Assembly: GCA_012839845.1 (NCBI GenBank)
Contig: DUMM01000124.1
Span: forward strand, 1 to 40,260
Direction: 5' to 3'
DNA from: Bacillota bacterium
Lineage (GTDB): Bacteria > Bacillota > Limnochordia > DTU087
Length of the DNA stretch: 40,260 nt
Positions 18,887-27,872 of this stretch are shown here, one piece after another (within the stretch, counting starts at the first letter, position 1; every line of letters starts with the position of its first letter). The notes beneath the pieces are model-generated. The model did not search any database, was not told the origin of the DNA, and saw only the letters and a list, made by a program, of their open reading frames with translations. The translations under genes and the position numbers were made by a program.

Positions 18887-20011
18887 TCAGCCCAGCGCTG
18901 CCGCTGTTTCTCTCAGCTGCTTGCGGATCTCAATTTTCTGAGGACACTTGGTCTCGCAGATTCCGCACTCAATGCAGTCCTCGGCTCTCTTGCCCTTCAG
19001 TTCCTCAACAGTACCGATTTTCTTATACTGCTCTCTAGCATACTCGGTGAGGCCGTAAACCCGATGATAGTTCATCAGGCGGAAATTCAAGGGAATGTTC
19101 ACGCCATTGGGGCAAGGCATGCAGTAATCGCACCCGGTGCAGTAAAGGTCAGCTAGGCGCTGGTTCTCTTCCATGGCCTTATTGATCCGTTCCAGCTCCT
19201 CTTCCGTCAGCGGAGTGTCCAGTGAAGCGGCCGCTGCGTTCTGCTCCACCATTTCAATGGTGTTCATTCCCGATAAGGCACAGCTGACGTTCTTGTTGGC
19301 CAAGACAAAGCGAAGAGCCAGCTCTGGCGTGCTGACCGTCCGCCCCTCCAAGAGCCGCTGAATGACTGGAGAGGATGCCGCCAAACGTCCACCGGCCACC
19401 GGTCCCATGACTACAACCCCTACAACTTTTTTCTGAGCGTAAGCAATAGCCTCTTCATTGACTCTATCCAAGAGGTTGTACTGGCAGAGCAGCGACGAGA
19501 AGATCCCTACATCGACCAGCTGCTTCAAGACCTCCGGTCTGTCATGGAATGAGAAGGAGATGTGCTTAATCAATCCTTCCTCTTTAGCCTTTTGAGCTTC
19601 ATCCAGCAGGTTGTACTTGAGGACATAGTTTTCCCACCGCTCTTGATTCAAAGCGTGAAAATGATAAAAATCGATGTAGTCGACATCCAGTTTCCGCAGC
19701 TGCTCTTCGAGAAACCGGCGGTAGTCGCCCCTGTCCTTGACCAGCCAAGTCGGTATTTTGGTAGACAAGTAGACTTTGTCCCGCCAGCCCTTCAGAGCCT
19801 TCCCCACCACAATTTCGCTGTTGCCGTGACAGTAGCCGTAGGCGGTGTCGATATAATTGACACCAAGTTCAAAGGCCCTGGTGATTACGGCTAGCGCTCT
19901 TTCTTCATCCACCCGATATGTTCCGTTTTCCTCTATCTCCGGCAGCCGCATGGCTCCGAAACCCAAAGCGGAGATTCTTATCCCTGTGCTGCCAAACTCT
20001 CGGTACTGCAA
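18887..20011 (-). CDS. Aldo/keto reductase with C-terminal 4Fe-4S binding region
   Basis: MQYREFGSTGIRISALGFGAMRLP, GVNYIDTAYGYCHGNSE, DYIDFYHFHALN; C-term YCTGCDYCMPCPNGVNIP and DCIECGICETKCPQKIEI. Confidence 0.93.
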   Translation of the reverse strand: MQYREFGSTGIRISALGFGAMRLPEIEENGTYRVDEERALAVITRAFELGVNYIDTAYGYCHGNSEIVVGKALKGWRDKVYLSTKIPTWLVKDRGDYRRFLEEQLRKLDVDYIDFYHFHALNQERWENYVLKYNLLDEAQKAKEEGLIKHISFSFHDRPEVLKQLVDVGIFSSLLCQYNLLDRVNEEAIAYAQKKVVGVVVMGPVAGGRLAASSPVIQRLLEGRTVSTPELALRFVLANKNVSCALSGMNTIEMVEQNAAAASLDTPLTEEELERINKAMEENQRLADLYCTGCDYCMPCPNGVNIPLNFRLMNYHRVYGLTEYAREQYKKIGTVEELKGKRAEDCIECGICETKCPQKIEIRKQLRETAAALG

Positions 20012-20296
20012 ATCCCATACCCTCCTTCCTTCAAGACATATAACTTATATTATATGGACTTAACCCCTAATCCTTGTTCAAGAACAGGAAGCACTCAGAG
20101 TCCTCAGCTGATCACAGATACTAGTCTATCCGACCCAGGCGAAATCCAGTGTATTTCTAGCCCCTTCGCAGGATTTTCCAGCGGGCGGTGCGAATAACCC
20201 GGTAACTGCAGTCCCACCTCTGATACAAATTAACTGGGTGGCGCTGCGGTACTTTGAAACCAAAGTGATCTCAACAAAGGATGAAGATGGAGGTGT

Positions 20297-21424
20297 ATGA
20301 TGGGAAGAACCCCGGCACCAGCTGGAGGTTCCGCCTGGAGAGACATGGCACAGCAAAGAGCATCAACAAAGGCTAAGAGCCTGCGGCAACAAGAGAGCCG
20401 CAGCAGAGCAGCTGCTTCAGGAAGTCCTCTGCTGAATTACGCGGTCAATGTGTTCAACGCCATGGCTCTGGGACTGTTTGCCTCATTGATCGTGGGTGTT
20501 ATCCTGGAGCAGGTTGGTAAACTAGTCAATATAGATGTTTTAGTTCGGTTCGGCCAGTTTGCCAAGCTGCTCATGGGACCGGCCATCGGTGTGGCCGTTG
20601 CCACCGGCATCAAAGCCTCGCCTATGGTAGTCTTCGCATCGGCAGTAACAGGAGCCATCGGTGCCGGCAGCATCAGCATTGGCCCCGGTGCGTCATCTAT
20701 CAGTGTCGGGGAACCAGTGGGCGCGCTGGTGGCGGCTTTAGCGGGAGCAGAGGTGGGCAAGCGGGTTGCTGGTAGGAAGCTGGACATAATTTTTGTACCC
20801 ACCACGACCATCCTGGTAGGCGGCATAGTGGGAGAGAATATTGCACCCTTTATTTCCATGCTGATGAAAACCCTCGGAGCTATGGTCAACCAAGCGACCA
20901 TGCTCCATCCTATTCCCATGGGAATTGTTGTTGCCACTCTGATGGGCATGTTCTTGACACTGCCCATCAGCAGTGCGGCCATAGCCATCAGCTTGGGCCT
21001 CAGCGGACTTGCCGCCGGTGCTGCCACCATAGGCTGTTCGACCCAGATGATCGGCTTTGCCGTCATGAGCTACAGAGAAAACGGAGTGGGCGGCCTCTTG
21101 GCCCAAGGCTTAGGCACTTCTATGCTGCAGATGCCTAATATCATCCGCAACCCTCGCATCTGGATTCCACCTACCCTGGCCAGCGCTGTCTTAGGACCTT
21201 TGGGGACAAAGGTCTTCAAGATGGAGAATATACCCACCGGAGCGGGAATGGGAACCAGCGGCCTTGTCGGGCAGATCGGAACCATCGCCGCCATGGGAAC
21301 TGGGGTATGGCCGCAGATACTGCTGCTTCACTTCATCCTGCCTGCTGCAGTAACCTACCTGATAGCACTTCCCCTGCGCCGGATAGGGTGGATTAAAGAC
21401 GGTGATCTCCGGCTTGAACTTTGA
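20297..21424 (+). CDS. PTS EIIC-like membrane transporter (PTS_EIIC_2 type), orphan
   Basis: LLNYAVNVFNAMALGLFASLIVGVILEQVGKLV, GPAIGVAVATGIKASPMVVFASAVTGAIGAG, GCSTQMIGFAVMSYRENGVGGLLAQGLGTSMLQMPNIIRNPRIWIPPTLASA. GGAGGTGT RBS. Confidence 0.85.
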   Translation: MMGRTPAPAGGSAWRDMAQQRASTKAKSLRQQESRSRAAASGSPLLNYAVNVFNAMALGLFASLIVGVILEQVGKLVNIDVLVRFGQFAKLLMGPAIGVAVATGIKASPMVVFASAVTGAIGAGSISIGPGASSISVGEPVGALVAALAGAEVGKRVAGRKLDIIFVPTTTILVGGIVGENIAPFISMLMKTLGAMVNQATMLHPIPMGIVVATLMGMFLTLPISSAAIAISLGLSGLAAGAATIGCSTQMIGFAVMSYRENGVGGLLAQGLGTSMLQMPNIIRNPRIWIPPTLASAVLGPLGTKVFKMENIPTGAGMGTSGLVGQIGTIAAMGTGVWPQILLLHFILPAAVTYLIALPLRRIGWIKDGDLRLEL

Positions 21425-21430
21425 GCGAGA

Positions 21431-21476
21431 ACACCCCAGGTGCCGCTGCTGCAAACTGCGGCTCACCTGGGGTGTC
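21431..21476 (+). terminator. Large GC-rich hairpin, putative terminator, downstream of the EIIC-like gene
   Basis: CACCCCAGGTG-CCGC...GCGG-CT-CACCTGGGGTG; no strong T-tract. Confidence 0.5.
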
Positions 21477-21564
21477 TGCGCGTATTTCACCCTCAGCCAT
21501 ATAACCTCTCGCCCTGTCAGCGCACTCACTGCGGCAGGGATTTGTCTTTCGCGGTCACAGCCGC

Positions 21565-22311
21565 CTATAGATAGTACAGCATCGCAACCCCTACCGCTAC
21601 CCCCAGCACTCCGCCGAAGGTACCGCTGTGGCCCTCCGCATTTTCCTGGGCCTCGGGAATCAGCTCATCGAAGACAATATACAGCATGGCCCCCGCGGCA
21701 AAACTGGATGAGATGGCCAAAGTAGCCGTTGATACCCCTCCGATTAGGACCCCCAACAGGGCTCCGATACCTTCGGGGAGCCCGGCCACAACTGCTGCCG
21801 CTGCAACTCTCATACTGGCAATCCCTGCAGCTACCATGGGCCCCGCCATAGCCATACCCTCGGGGATGTTGTGGAGGAGAGTAGCCATCATCAGCCGCCA
21901 ACCCCGTGCCTGGGACGCGGCATATCCCGTTCCGATGGCTAAGCCCTCCGGTAAATTGTGCAGGGCAATCCCCAGGCTGAGCAAAATACTGAGCCGTAAG
22001 TAGCGGGCTCGCTGTTCCTCACCGCCAGCTACGTGCTGGTGGGGCACAACAAAATCCAACAAGAGGAGCAGCATGATGCCCAGCAGCAAACCGAAGAAGG
22101 TGTTGGTCGCCCCGCCGATGTGCAGGCTTTCCGGCAGCAAATCGACAAAAATCATGGCCAGCATCACACCGGCGGAAAATCCCAAGACAAAACTCAGAAC
22201 CTTTTTGCTCGGCTGACCAACACGAGCTATAATCAGTCCTCCAAGGCCTGTGCCGACGACACCAGCCAACAGCCCCAACAACGCAACCCGCCACACACTG
22301 TAGTCCATCGG
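21565..22311 (-). CDS. ZIP family metal transporter
   Basis: SILLSLGIALHNLPEGLAIGTGYA, MMATLLHNIPEGMAMAGPMVAAG, VVAGLPEGIGALLG: ZIP HNxPEG motifs. Start near MDYSVWRVALLG (ORF extends to 22392). Confidence 0.93.
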   Translation of the reverse strand, partial: PMDYSVWRVALLGLLAGVVGTGLGGLIIARVGQPSKKVLSFVLGFSAGVMLAMIFVDLLPESLHIGGATNTFFGLLLGIMLLLLLDFVVPHQHVAGGEEQRARYLRLSILLSLGIALHNLPEGLAIGTGYAASQARGWRLMMATLLHNIPEGMAMAGPMVAAGIASMRVAAAAVVAGLPEGIGALLGVLIGGVSTATLAISSSFAAGAMLYIVFDELIPEAQENAEGHSGTFGGVLGVAVGVAMLYYL

Positions 22312-22533
22312 CTTGTCCCACCCTCTTTCCCGATTTTCCAGACTGACTCCTAAAACCCAAAAGCTAACGTTTTTGGTCGACGGCTGCTGCATCTAGCCCT
22401 ATATTAGCATACTCTTCCAATTCCTTCTAGCAGAAGGATTCCGAGGCAACTGAGGGAAATAAAGACTAGCAGCTTTAGCCTGTGACTGAGGCTTTTCCTT
22501 CTAACACCTGACTAATTGTGAGGGGTCGTGAGA

Positions 22534-23133
22534 ATGAAAATACGTTTGATCGCGTGCTTAACCCTTTGTATACTGCTGGCCGGTCTGCCTGTGCTGGCCC
22601 AGGAGCCGGGCCAGAGAGTCTTGCGCCGCGGCTGCTGGGGAGAGGACGTGTTTTGGTGTCAGCGCAAATTGATGGATTTGGGCTTAATGAGCCAGGCCAC
22701 AGGCCTATTTGGGCCCGAAACAGAAGCGGCAGTCAAGAAGTTCCAGAAGCTTCACGGTTTGCCAGTTGATGGGATAGTAGGCCCCCTTACCTTCAGGGCA
22801 CTGAGCAGCATAGAGACCGTTCAAGTTCAATATTACACAGTCCAGAAAGGAGACTCCCTTTATACCATCGCCAAGAAGTTCGGAACCACAATGGAAGAAC
22901 TAGTCAATCTCAACAACTTGACTGATACCACGCTGCAGATAGGTCAGAAGCTGATGGTCCCTGCAAGTTTGCTGCCCCTGGTATATGTGGTAAAGCCCGG
23001 CGACAATCTCTATACCATCGCCCAGCGTTTTGATGTCACCGTTGAGGCGATTGCTAAACTGAACAATCTCAAGAACCCCAGTTTGATAAGGCCAGGCCAG
23101 GAGTTGATGATCCCGGCACCCAATAATTCCTGA
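22534..23133 (+). CDS. Secreted peptidoglycan-binding protein (PG_binding_1 + two LysM domains)
   Basis: Signal peptide MKIRLIACLTLCILLAGLPVLAQ; GLFGPETEAAVKKFQKLHGLPVDGIVGPLTFRAL; YYTVQKGDSLYTIAKKFGTTMEELVNLNNL and YVVKPGDNLYTIAQRFDVTVEAIAKLNNL. Confidence 0.94.
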   Translation: MKIRLIACLTLCILLAGLPVLAQEPGQRVLRRGCWGEDVFWCQRKLMDLGLMSQATGLFGPETEAAVKKFQKLHGLPVDGIVGPLTFRALSSIETVQVQYYTVQKGDSLYTIAKKFGTTMEELVNLNNLTDTTLQIGQKLMVPASLLPLVYVVKPGDNLYTIAQRFDVTVEAIAKLNNLKNPSLIRPGQELMIPAPNNS

Positions 23134-23327
23134 CGCCGCTTACTGGAAACTCCGTGCCGAAATAAATTGCGCCATATTTGTAGGTATTTCCAATAATGCA
23201 TAGAAATGATATGATTGAAAAGGGACGGCAGTATACTTATAGTAGCCGTCCGCCACATGGAGGAACCGATGCTGCCTGAGAAAAGATCTCCAATTTAAGA
23301 CTCTTAGTCTAGTGGAGGTGTAAGCCA

Positions 23328-23600
23328 ATGTATTGGGTAGTACTGATCATCGTTGGTTTACTCGTCGGTTGGGCAGTAAAAAGCTGGTTGGCCAAAGAGA
23401 AGACGTTGAAGGGCGAGCCCTGGATTCGCTTCATCGCCACACTCGTCGGAGCATGGTTGGGCGATGTTATCTTGGGTGACTGGGGCTGGATGCTAGCAGG
23501 CTATAACGTCATTGCTGGTATCATCGGTTCTTTCGTGCTTGGTTGGATTTGGACTGCAGTTGGAGCCGAGAAGTCTGCTTCGTCAACCACTGCAAGATAA
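23328..23600 (+). CDS. Small membrane protein, GlsB/YeaQ/YmgE-like
   Basis: 90 aa, three hydrophobic Gly-rich segments (VVLIIVGLLVGWAVKSWL; FIATLVGAWLGDVILGDWGW; VIAGIIGSFVLGWIWTAVGA); GGAGGTG RBS. Confidence 0.7.
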   Translation: MYWVVLIIVGLLVGWAVKSWLAKEKTLKGEPWIRFIATLVGAWLGDVILGDWGWMLAGYNVIAGIIGSFVLGWIWTAVGAEKSASSTTAR

Positions 23601-23646
23601 ATCCCTGGAGGAGCATTGGATTCCTCCATAACTGGCAATCGATGTC

Positions 23647-23677
23647 TGCCCTCTCCCAAAAGAGAGGGCCTTTTCTT
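23647..23677 (+). terminator. Intrinsic terminator downstream of the GlsB-like gene
   Basis: GCCCTCTC-CCAAAA-GAGAGGGC followed by CTTTTCTT. Confidence 0.75.
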
Positions 23678-23810
23678 GTGGCGGCCAAGTGCATACCGCC
23701 CTGAAACCGAATAAACCCGGATTGGATCTGATTGACCTAGCATAATCCTCCCTGCCCAAACCCATACTGTACCATGTAGGGGAATCAGCTCAGGGCAGGA
23801 GGGTCTCAAC

Positions 23811-23954
23811 ATGGCAGTACGAGTATCCGCGGCTGCTCTAGATGATGAGGTTAAGTCACTGATCATGCGGTATGTAACCGGCAAGTTGGAAGAGAGGCAG
23901 TTCTTGACAGCTTACCGCCGCCTAATGCGCCTGCGGTCACTCTTTAACCGCTGA
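23811..23954 (+). CDS. Small hypothetical protein (47 aa), not in supplied ORF track
   Basis: GGCAGGAGGGTCTCAAC-ATG (strong RBS); MAVRVSAAALDDEVKSLIMRYVTGKLEERQFLTAYRRLMRLRSLFNR stop TGA. Confidence 0.55.
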   Translation: MAVRVSAAALDDEVKSLIMRYVTGKLEERQFLTAYRRLMRLRSLFNR

Positions 23955-24046
23955 GGTCTTCTGTTGGTGACTCCATGGAAGGAAAATTCTGCTCCACAGC
24001 TAAGCTAACAAGAGAACCATCCGGCGGCAAAGAAGGAGCGAGTTCC

Positions 24047-24886
24047 ATGAGAGTCGATTACCATATGCACCTAGAAACGGGACCTCTAACCCTCGAATAT
24101 CTAGAGAGGTTCTGGCGGCAGGCGCAAAAAGCCGGGCTCGATGAGATCGGAATCAGCGAACACGGCCATAATTACAAGCAGTTCCGCAAGACCATGGAAC
24201 ACCTCTGGACAGGACAGAACACGTATCCTGAAGTCGTCCAGTGGCTGGAGAAGGATTTCTCGCGGGATTTGGATGAGTATGTAGCCCTGATCCAGGAAGG
24301 CAAGAAGCAGGGCTGGTCATTGAAACTCGGTCTGGAGGTAGACTATATCCCAGGCAAGGAGGCCGAAATAGCCGCCCTGATCGATGCCTATCCGTGGGAT
24401 TATGTCTTAGGATCTGTCCACTTCCTAGATAAGTGGGCATTCGACTTCTCCCCGGAAGTGGGTTGGCCCGAGAAAGATGTCAACAGCGCATATCAAGCGT
24501 ATTTCACCGCATTGACAAAGGCAGCTGCCAGCGGTCTATTTGACTCCATTACCCACCCCGATCTGATCAAGATCTTTCGCCACCGTCCCACCATATCCCT
24601 AGAGCCCTATTACGCAGAGCTGGCGGCAGCCTTGGCTTCGTCCGACACCTGTGTCGAGATCAACGCTGCAGGGCTGCGCAAACCGGTGGGACGAATTTAT
24701 CCAGAGCCGGAACTCTTGGTTAAGTGCCGGGAAGCTGGTGTACCCATTACCCTGGCTTGTGACGCCCACTATCCCGAGGACGTGGGTAAGGGCCTTGACG
24801 AAGCCATTGAGCTGGCCCGCTCCACAGGGTATACCCAAGTGGCCATCTTTACCGGCCGCCAGCGAACCCTTGTGCCCCTAGGTTGA
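24047..24886 (+). CDS. PHP domain phosphatase, histidinol-phosphatase (HisK/HisJ)-like
   Basis: MRVDYHMHLETGPLTLEYLERFW..., GISEHGHNYKQ, LGLEVDYIPGKEAEIAALIDAYPWDYVLGSVHFLD, ITHPDLIKIF, ITLACDAHYPEDVGKG. Start at ATG 24047 after AAGGAGCG. Confidence 0.9.
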   Translation: MRVDYHMHLETGPLTLEYLERFWRQAQKAGLDEIGISEHGHNYKQFRKTMEHLWTGQNTYPEVVQWLEKDFSRDLDEYVALIQEGKKQGWSLKLGLEVDYIPGKEAEIAALIDAYPWDYVLGSVHFLDKWAFDFSPEVGWPEKDVNSAYQAYFTALTKAAASGLFDSITHPDLIKIFRHRPTISLEPYYAELAAALASSDTCVEINAAGLRKPVGRIYPEPELLVKCREAGVPITLACDAHYPEDVGKGLDEAIELARSTGYTQVAIFTGRQRTLVPLG

Positions 24887-24969
24887 ACACAAACCAGATA
24901 ATGAAGGAAGTCACTCCCTCTTTGCAGAAAATTACACCGGAATCTGAACCAAGCTGCTGGGAGGGAGAG

Positions 24970-25974
24970 ATGGAAGTGTTGCGAATTGCTATGCTGAGCA
25001 GCTGGCACGTCCATGCCCCCGGTTACGCGCGGGATATCTTGGCCCGTTCTGATGCCAAGATCACGGCGGTGTGGGACGAGGATCCCCAACGGGGCGCGAA
25101 TTGGGCTGCAGAGCTTGGCGTACCCTTTGAAGAAGACTTGGACGCTGTGCTCGGCCGTTCCGATGTCGATGCAGTGGTTGTAAATGCCCCAACTAATCTC
25201 CACGCTGAGATTATGGTGGCCGCCGCCAATGCAGGTAAACACATATTCACCGAAAAGGTGATGGCCCCTACCGTCGAGGAATGTCGGGCCATCAGTGAAG
25301 CCGTGACTAAAGCAGGTGTGAGATTTTGCATATCCTTCCCCCAGCGGACCAGGCCCGTCAATCTGCTGGCCAAGAAGGTCATAGAGGACGGCCTGTTGGG
25401 GGATATAACAATGCTCCGGATCCGCAATGCCCATAACGGGGCAATAGCTGGCTGGCTGCCGGAGCATTTTTATGATCCTATCGCCTGCGGTGGAGGAGCG
25501 ATGATCGATTTGGGAGCCCATCCCATGTACCTTGCCCGCTGGTTAATGGGAGAGCCCCGGCGGATCGCCGCGCTGTTCAATTCCTTTACCGGCCGCCAGG
25601 TGGAGGATAACGCAGTGGCACTGATTGAATTTGCGAATAAAGCCATTGGTGTAATCGAAACTGGATTCGTATCCCACAACAGCCCCTTCTCCCTGGAGCT
25701 TTACGGCACAGAAGGGACATTCCTCGCGGGTGGACCGGAATCATCTGTGCGGATCAACTCCCGCAAACTGGAGCAAAGCGGCCATCAGGGCTGGTTCATA
25801 CCCACACGCTTGCCGGCACCCTTGCCCATGCCTTTGGATATGTGGATCCAGGGAATCTTGGAAGGCGAACCTATCCTTTTCGGCTTAGAAGAAGGCACTC
25901 AGCTTACAGAGCTCATGGAAGGTGCCGCACGTTCCTACCGGTCGGGTTCAGTTGTGGAATTCCCCCTGGACTGA
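24970..25974 (+). CDS. Gfo/Idh/MocA family oxidoreductase
   Basis: Rossmann N-term; DVDAVVVNAPTNLHAEIMVAAANAGKHIFTEKVMAPTVEECRAI; GGGAMIDLGAHPMYLARWLMG. Start at ATG 24970 after GGGAGGGAG. Confidence 0.92.
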   Translation: MEVLRIAMLSSWHVHAPGYARDILARSDAKITAVWDEDPQRGANWAAELGVPFEEDLDAVLGRSDVDAVVVNAPTNLHAEIMVAAANAGKHIFTEKVMAPTVEECRAISEAVTKAGVRFCISFPQRTRPVNLLAKKVIEDGLLGDITMLRIRNAHNGAIAGWLPEHFYDPIACGGGAMIDLGAHPMYLARWLMGEPRRIAALFNSFTGRQVEDNAVALIEFANKAIGVIETGFVSHNSPFSLELYGTEGTFLAGGPESSVRINSRKLEQSGHQGWFIPTRLPAPLPMPLDMWIQGILEGEPILFGLEEGTQLTELMEGAARSYRSGSVVEFPLD

Positions 25975-26080
25975 GGGCTTTTCCAGCAGCTGGCAGACAA
26001 AGAAAAGCAGCGGAACGGCAATGGTGAAAGGCGTTAACCCTTTGCTGCATCAGAGATCGACAGAAGTGGAGGCTGGGACT

Positions 26081-27064
26081 ATGTTAGCAGCTCGTTTTAT
26101 GAAAGTCGGGGATCTAAGGCTGGTGGAGGAGGATGTGCCGAAACCCGGGCCTGGGGAGATCCTGATTAGAGTCAAAGCAGCGGGAGTCTGCGGAACTGAC
26201 GCGCATATTATCAAAGGAGAGTCGGCATCTTCACCGCCGGTTATCCTCGGTCACGAGTATGCCGGCGAGGTTGTTGAACTTGGTGAAGGAGTAACCAACT
26301 TTCAGGTGGGCGATGGCGTTTGCGTCGATCCCAATATCTTTTGTCACAGCTGTTATTACTGCCACAACGGTAAAGTTCATCTCTGCTTAAACCTAACAGC
26401 TTTGGGCGTCAATATTGACGGCGGTTTTGCTGAATACTCGGTAGTTCCCGCTGCTCAAGCGCATCTACTTCCTCCCAACCTAAGCTTTGCCGCAGGAGCC
26501 TTCGTCGAACCGGTGGCCTGCTGTCTCCGGGGCCTAGAGCAGGCTCAAGTTCGTCCTGGAGATGAAGTGGCCATCCTGGGAGGCGGCCCCATCGGCTTAA
26601 TTCTGCTGCAGCTGGCAAAAGCTGCAGGGGGGCGGGTAACTCTCAGCGAGCCCATCCAGGCTAAGTGGGACTTAGCCAAAGAACTGGGGGCAGATCGCAC
26701 AGTACTCCCTGAAGAACTGCCCACCGATGCCTTTGATGTGGTCATTGAAGCAGCCGGTGCCAAGGCCGCTGTGGAGCAGTCGATTAGAATTGCCAGAAGG
26801 GGAGCTTCAGTGGTCTGGTTCGGCGTTTCACCCCAAGGCATGAAGGCAGAAATTGAGCCCCATGAAGTGTACCGCAAGGAACTCCGCATCGCCGGGTCCT
26901 TTATCAATCCCTTTACCAACGCCAGGGCCGTCAAACTGGTAGGGTCGGGGGCCGTCCGGGTAGAACCCCTTATCAGCCACCGCTTCTCGCTGAAAGATAT
27001 CCATGAAGCGTTAGCCGTACACTCATCCGGCAAAGCCAATAAAGTCATGATTGTCTTCGAGTAG
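26081..27064 (+). CDS. Zinc-dependent medium-chain dehydrogenase (sorbitol/threonine dehydrogenase-like)
   Basis: KAAGVCGTDAHIIKGE, VILGHEYAGEVVELGEGV, VDPNIFCHSCYYCHNGKVHLC, VAILGGGPIGLILLQLAKAAGG. GGAGG RBS before ATG 26081. Confidence 0.93.
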   Translation: MLAARFMKVGDLRLVEEDVPKPGPGEILIRVKAAGVCGTDAHIIKGESASSPPVILGHEYAGEVVELGEGVTNFQVGDGVCVDPNIFCHSCYYCHNGKVHLCLNLTALGVNIDGGFAEYSVVPAAQAHLLPPNLSFAAGAFVEPVACCLRGLEQAQVRPGDEVAILGGGPIGLILLQLAKAAGGRVTLSEPIQAKWDLAKELGADRTVLPEELPTDAFDVVIEAAGAKAAVEQSIRIARRGASVVWFGVSPQGMKAEIEPHEVYRKELRIAGSFINPFTNARAVKLVGSGAVRVEPLISHRFSLKDIHEALAVHSSGKANKVMIVFE

Positions 27065-27088
27065 TAGGGAGACAATCAGCAATAAACC

Positions 27089-27130
27089 AGGGGTGTTGGC
27101 CTGAGCAGTCCGACCAACACCCCTGTTTTT
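27089..27130 (+). terminator. Intrinsic terminator downstream of the Zn-dehydrogenase
   Basis: AGGGGTGTTGG...CCAACACCCCTGTTTTTT: stem plus T-tract. Confidence 0.85.
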
Positions 27131-27179
27131 TACTATACGGCAGTCTTGCCTAATTCGTACAACGTTGGGGCTGTGATTC

Positions 27180-27713
27180 TTAGTAATTCTCTGGTTTCTC
27201 CTGGAAATAAGCCCTTGGATGAGCACAGGCGGGGCATACCTGAGGCGGCTCAGTACCCTCGTACACATAGCCGCAGTTGCGGCACTGCCAGCGAATGGGC
27301 TCTGGACGTGTGAACACGGTGCCCTCTTCCACTCGCTTCAGGAGAGCCAGATACCTCTTCTCATGCTCCTCCTCCACCTCGGCTACCTCGTGGAAGAAAT
27401 CGGCGATTTCATCGAAACCCTCTTTCCTGGCGACTTCTTCGAAACTCCTGTACATCTCGCTCCACTCATAGTGCTCGCCGGCGGCGGCATCCTTGAGATT
27501 GTGGGCGGTGTTCCCCACTATGCCCAGAAAGCGGGCAATCCGCTTTGCATGCTCGAGCTCGTTCTCCGCTGTCTCCATGAAAATACCGGCAATCTGCTCA
27601 TACCCTGCTTTCTTCGCTTCAGACGCATACATCCAGTACTTATTGCGGGCCTGAGACTCGCCTGCAAAAGCAGTCCAGAGATTTTTTTCTGTTTGCGATC
27701 CTTTTATGTTCAT
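27180..27713 (-). CDS. Rubrerythrin
   Basis: [69 protein letters not shown]-terminal rubredoxin [29 protein letters not shown]. Confidence 0.95.
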   Translation of the reverse strand: MNIKGSQTEKNLWTAFAGESQARNKYWMYASEAKKAGYEQIAGIFMETAENELEHAKRIARFLGIVGNTAHNLKDAAAGEHYEWSEMYRSFEEVARKEGFDEIADFFHEVAEVEEEHEKRYLALLKRVEEGTVFTRPEPIRWQCRNCGYVYEGTEPPQVCPACAHPRAYFQEKPENY

Positions 27714-27727
27714 GTACACCCCTCCTG

Positions 27728-27756
27728 TTATTGATAACCATTCGCTTTAACAATAA
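27728..27756. promoter_or_regulatory. Imperfect inverted repeat, putative operator at the rubrerythrin transcription start
   Basis: Plus strand TTATTGATAA-N9-TTAACAATAA: arms match as inverted repeat at 9/10 positions; lies directly after the -10 element and before the RBS. Confidence 0.45.
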
Positions 27757-27784
27757 TTCTACATGTCTGTAAAGGTCTTGTCAA
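27756..27784 (-). promoter_or_regulatory. Sigma-A-like promoter of the rubrerythrin gene
   Basis: Minus strand TTGACA-N17-TAGAAT (-35 at 27784-27779, -10 at 27761-27756), 43 nt upstream of the ATG at 27713. Confidence 0.75.
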
Positions 27785-27872
27785 ACCTCCAGACAGAGGC
27801 AGTACCATGACCAGCCCCGTAGATTATATACTGGAACACAGCGGATTAACCTCTTCAAGTCTAGAATTAACG

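Noticed and set aside
20437-21066. 209-aa minus-strand ORF opposite the EIIC-like gene
   Set aside because: Antisense to a well-supported transporter; low-complexity composition (Pro/Thr/Ala/Met) typical of a shadow frame.
26545-27075. 176-aa minus ORF opposite the Zn-dehydrogenase
   Set aside because: Antisense to a motif-rich dehydrogenase; Ser/Ala/Pro-rich shadow translation.
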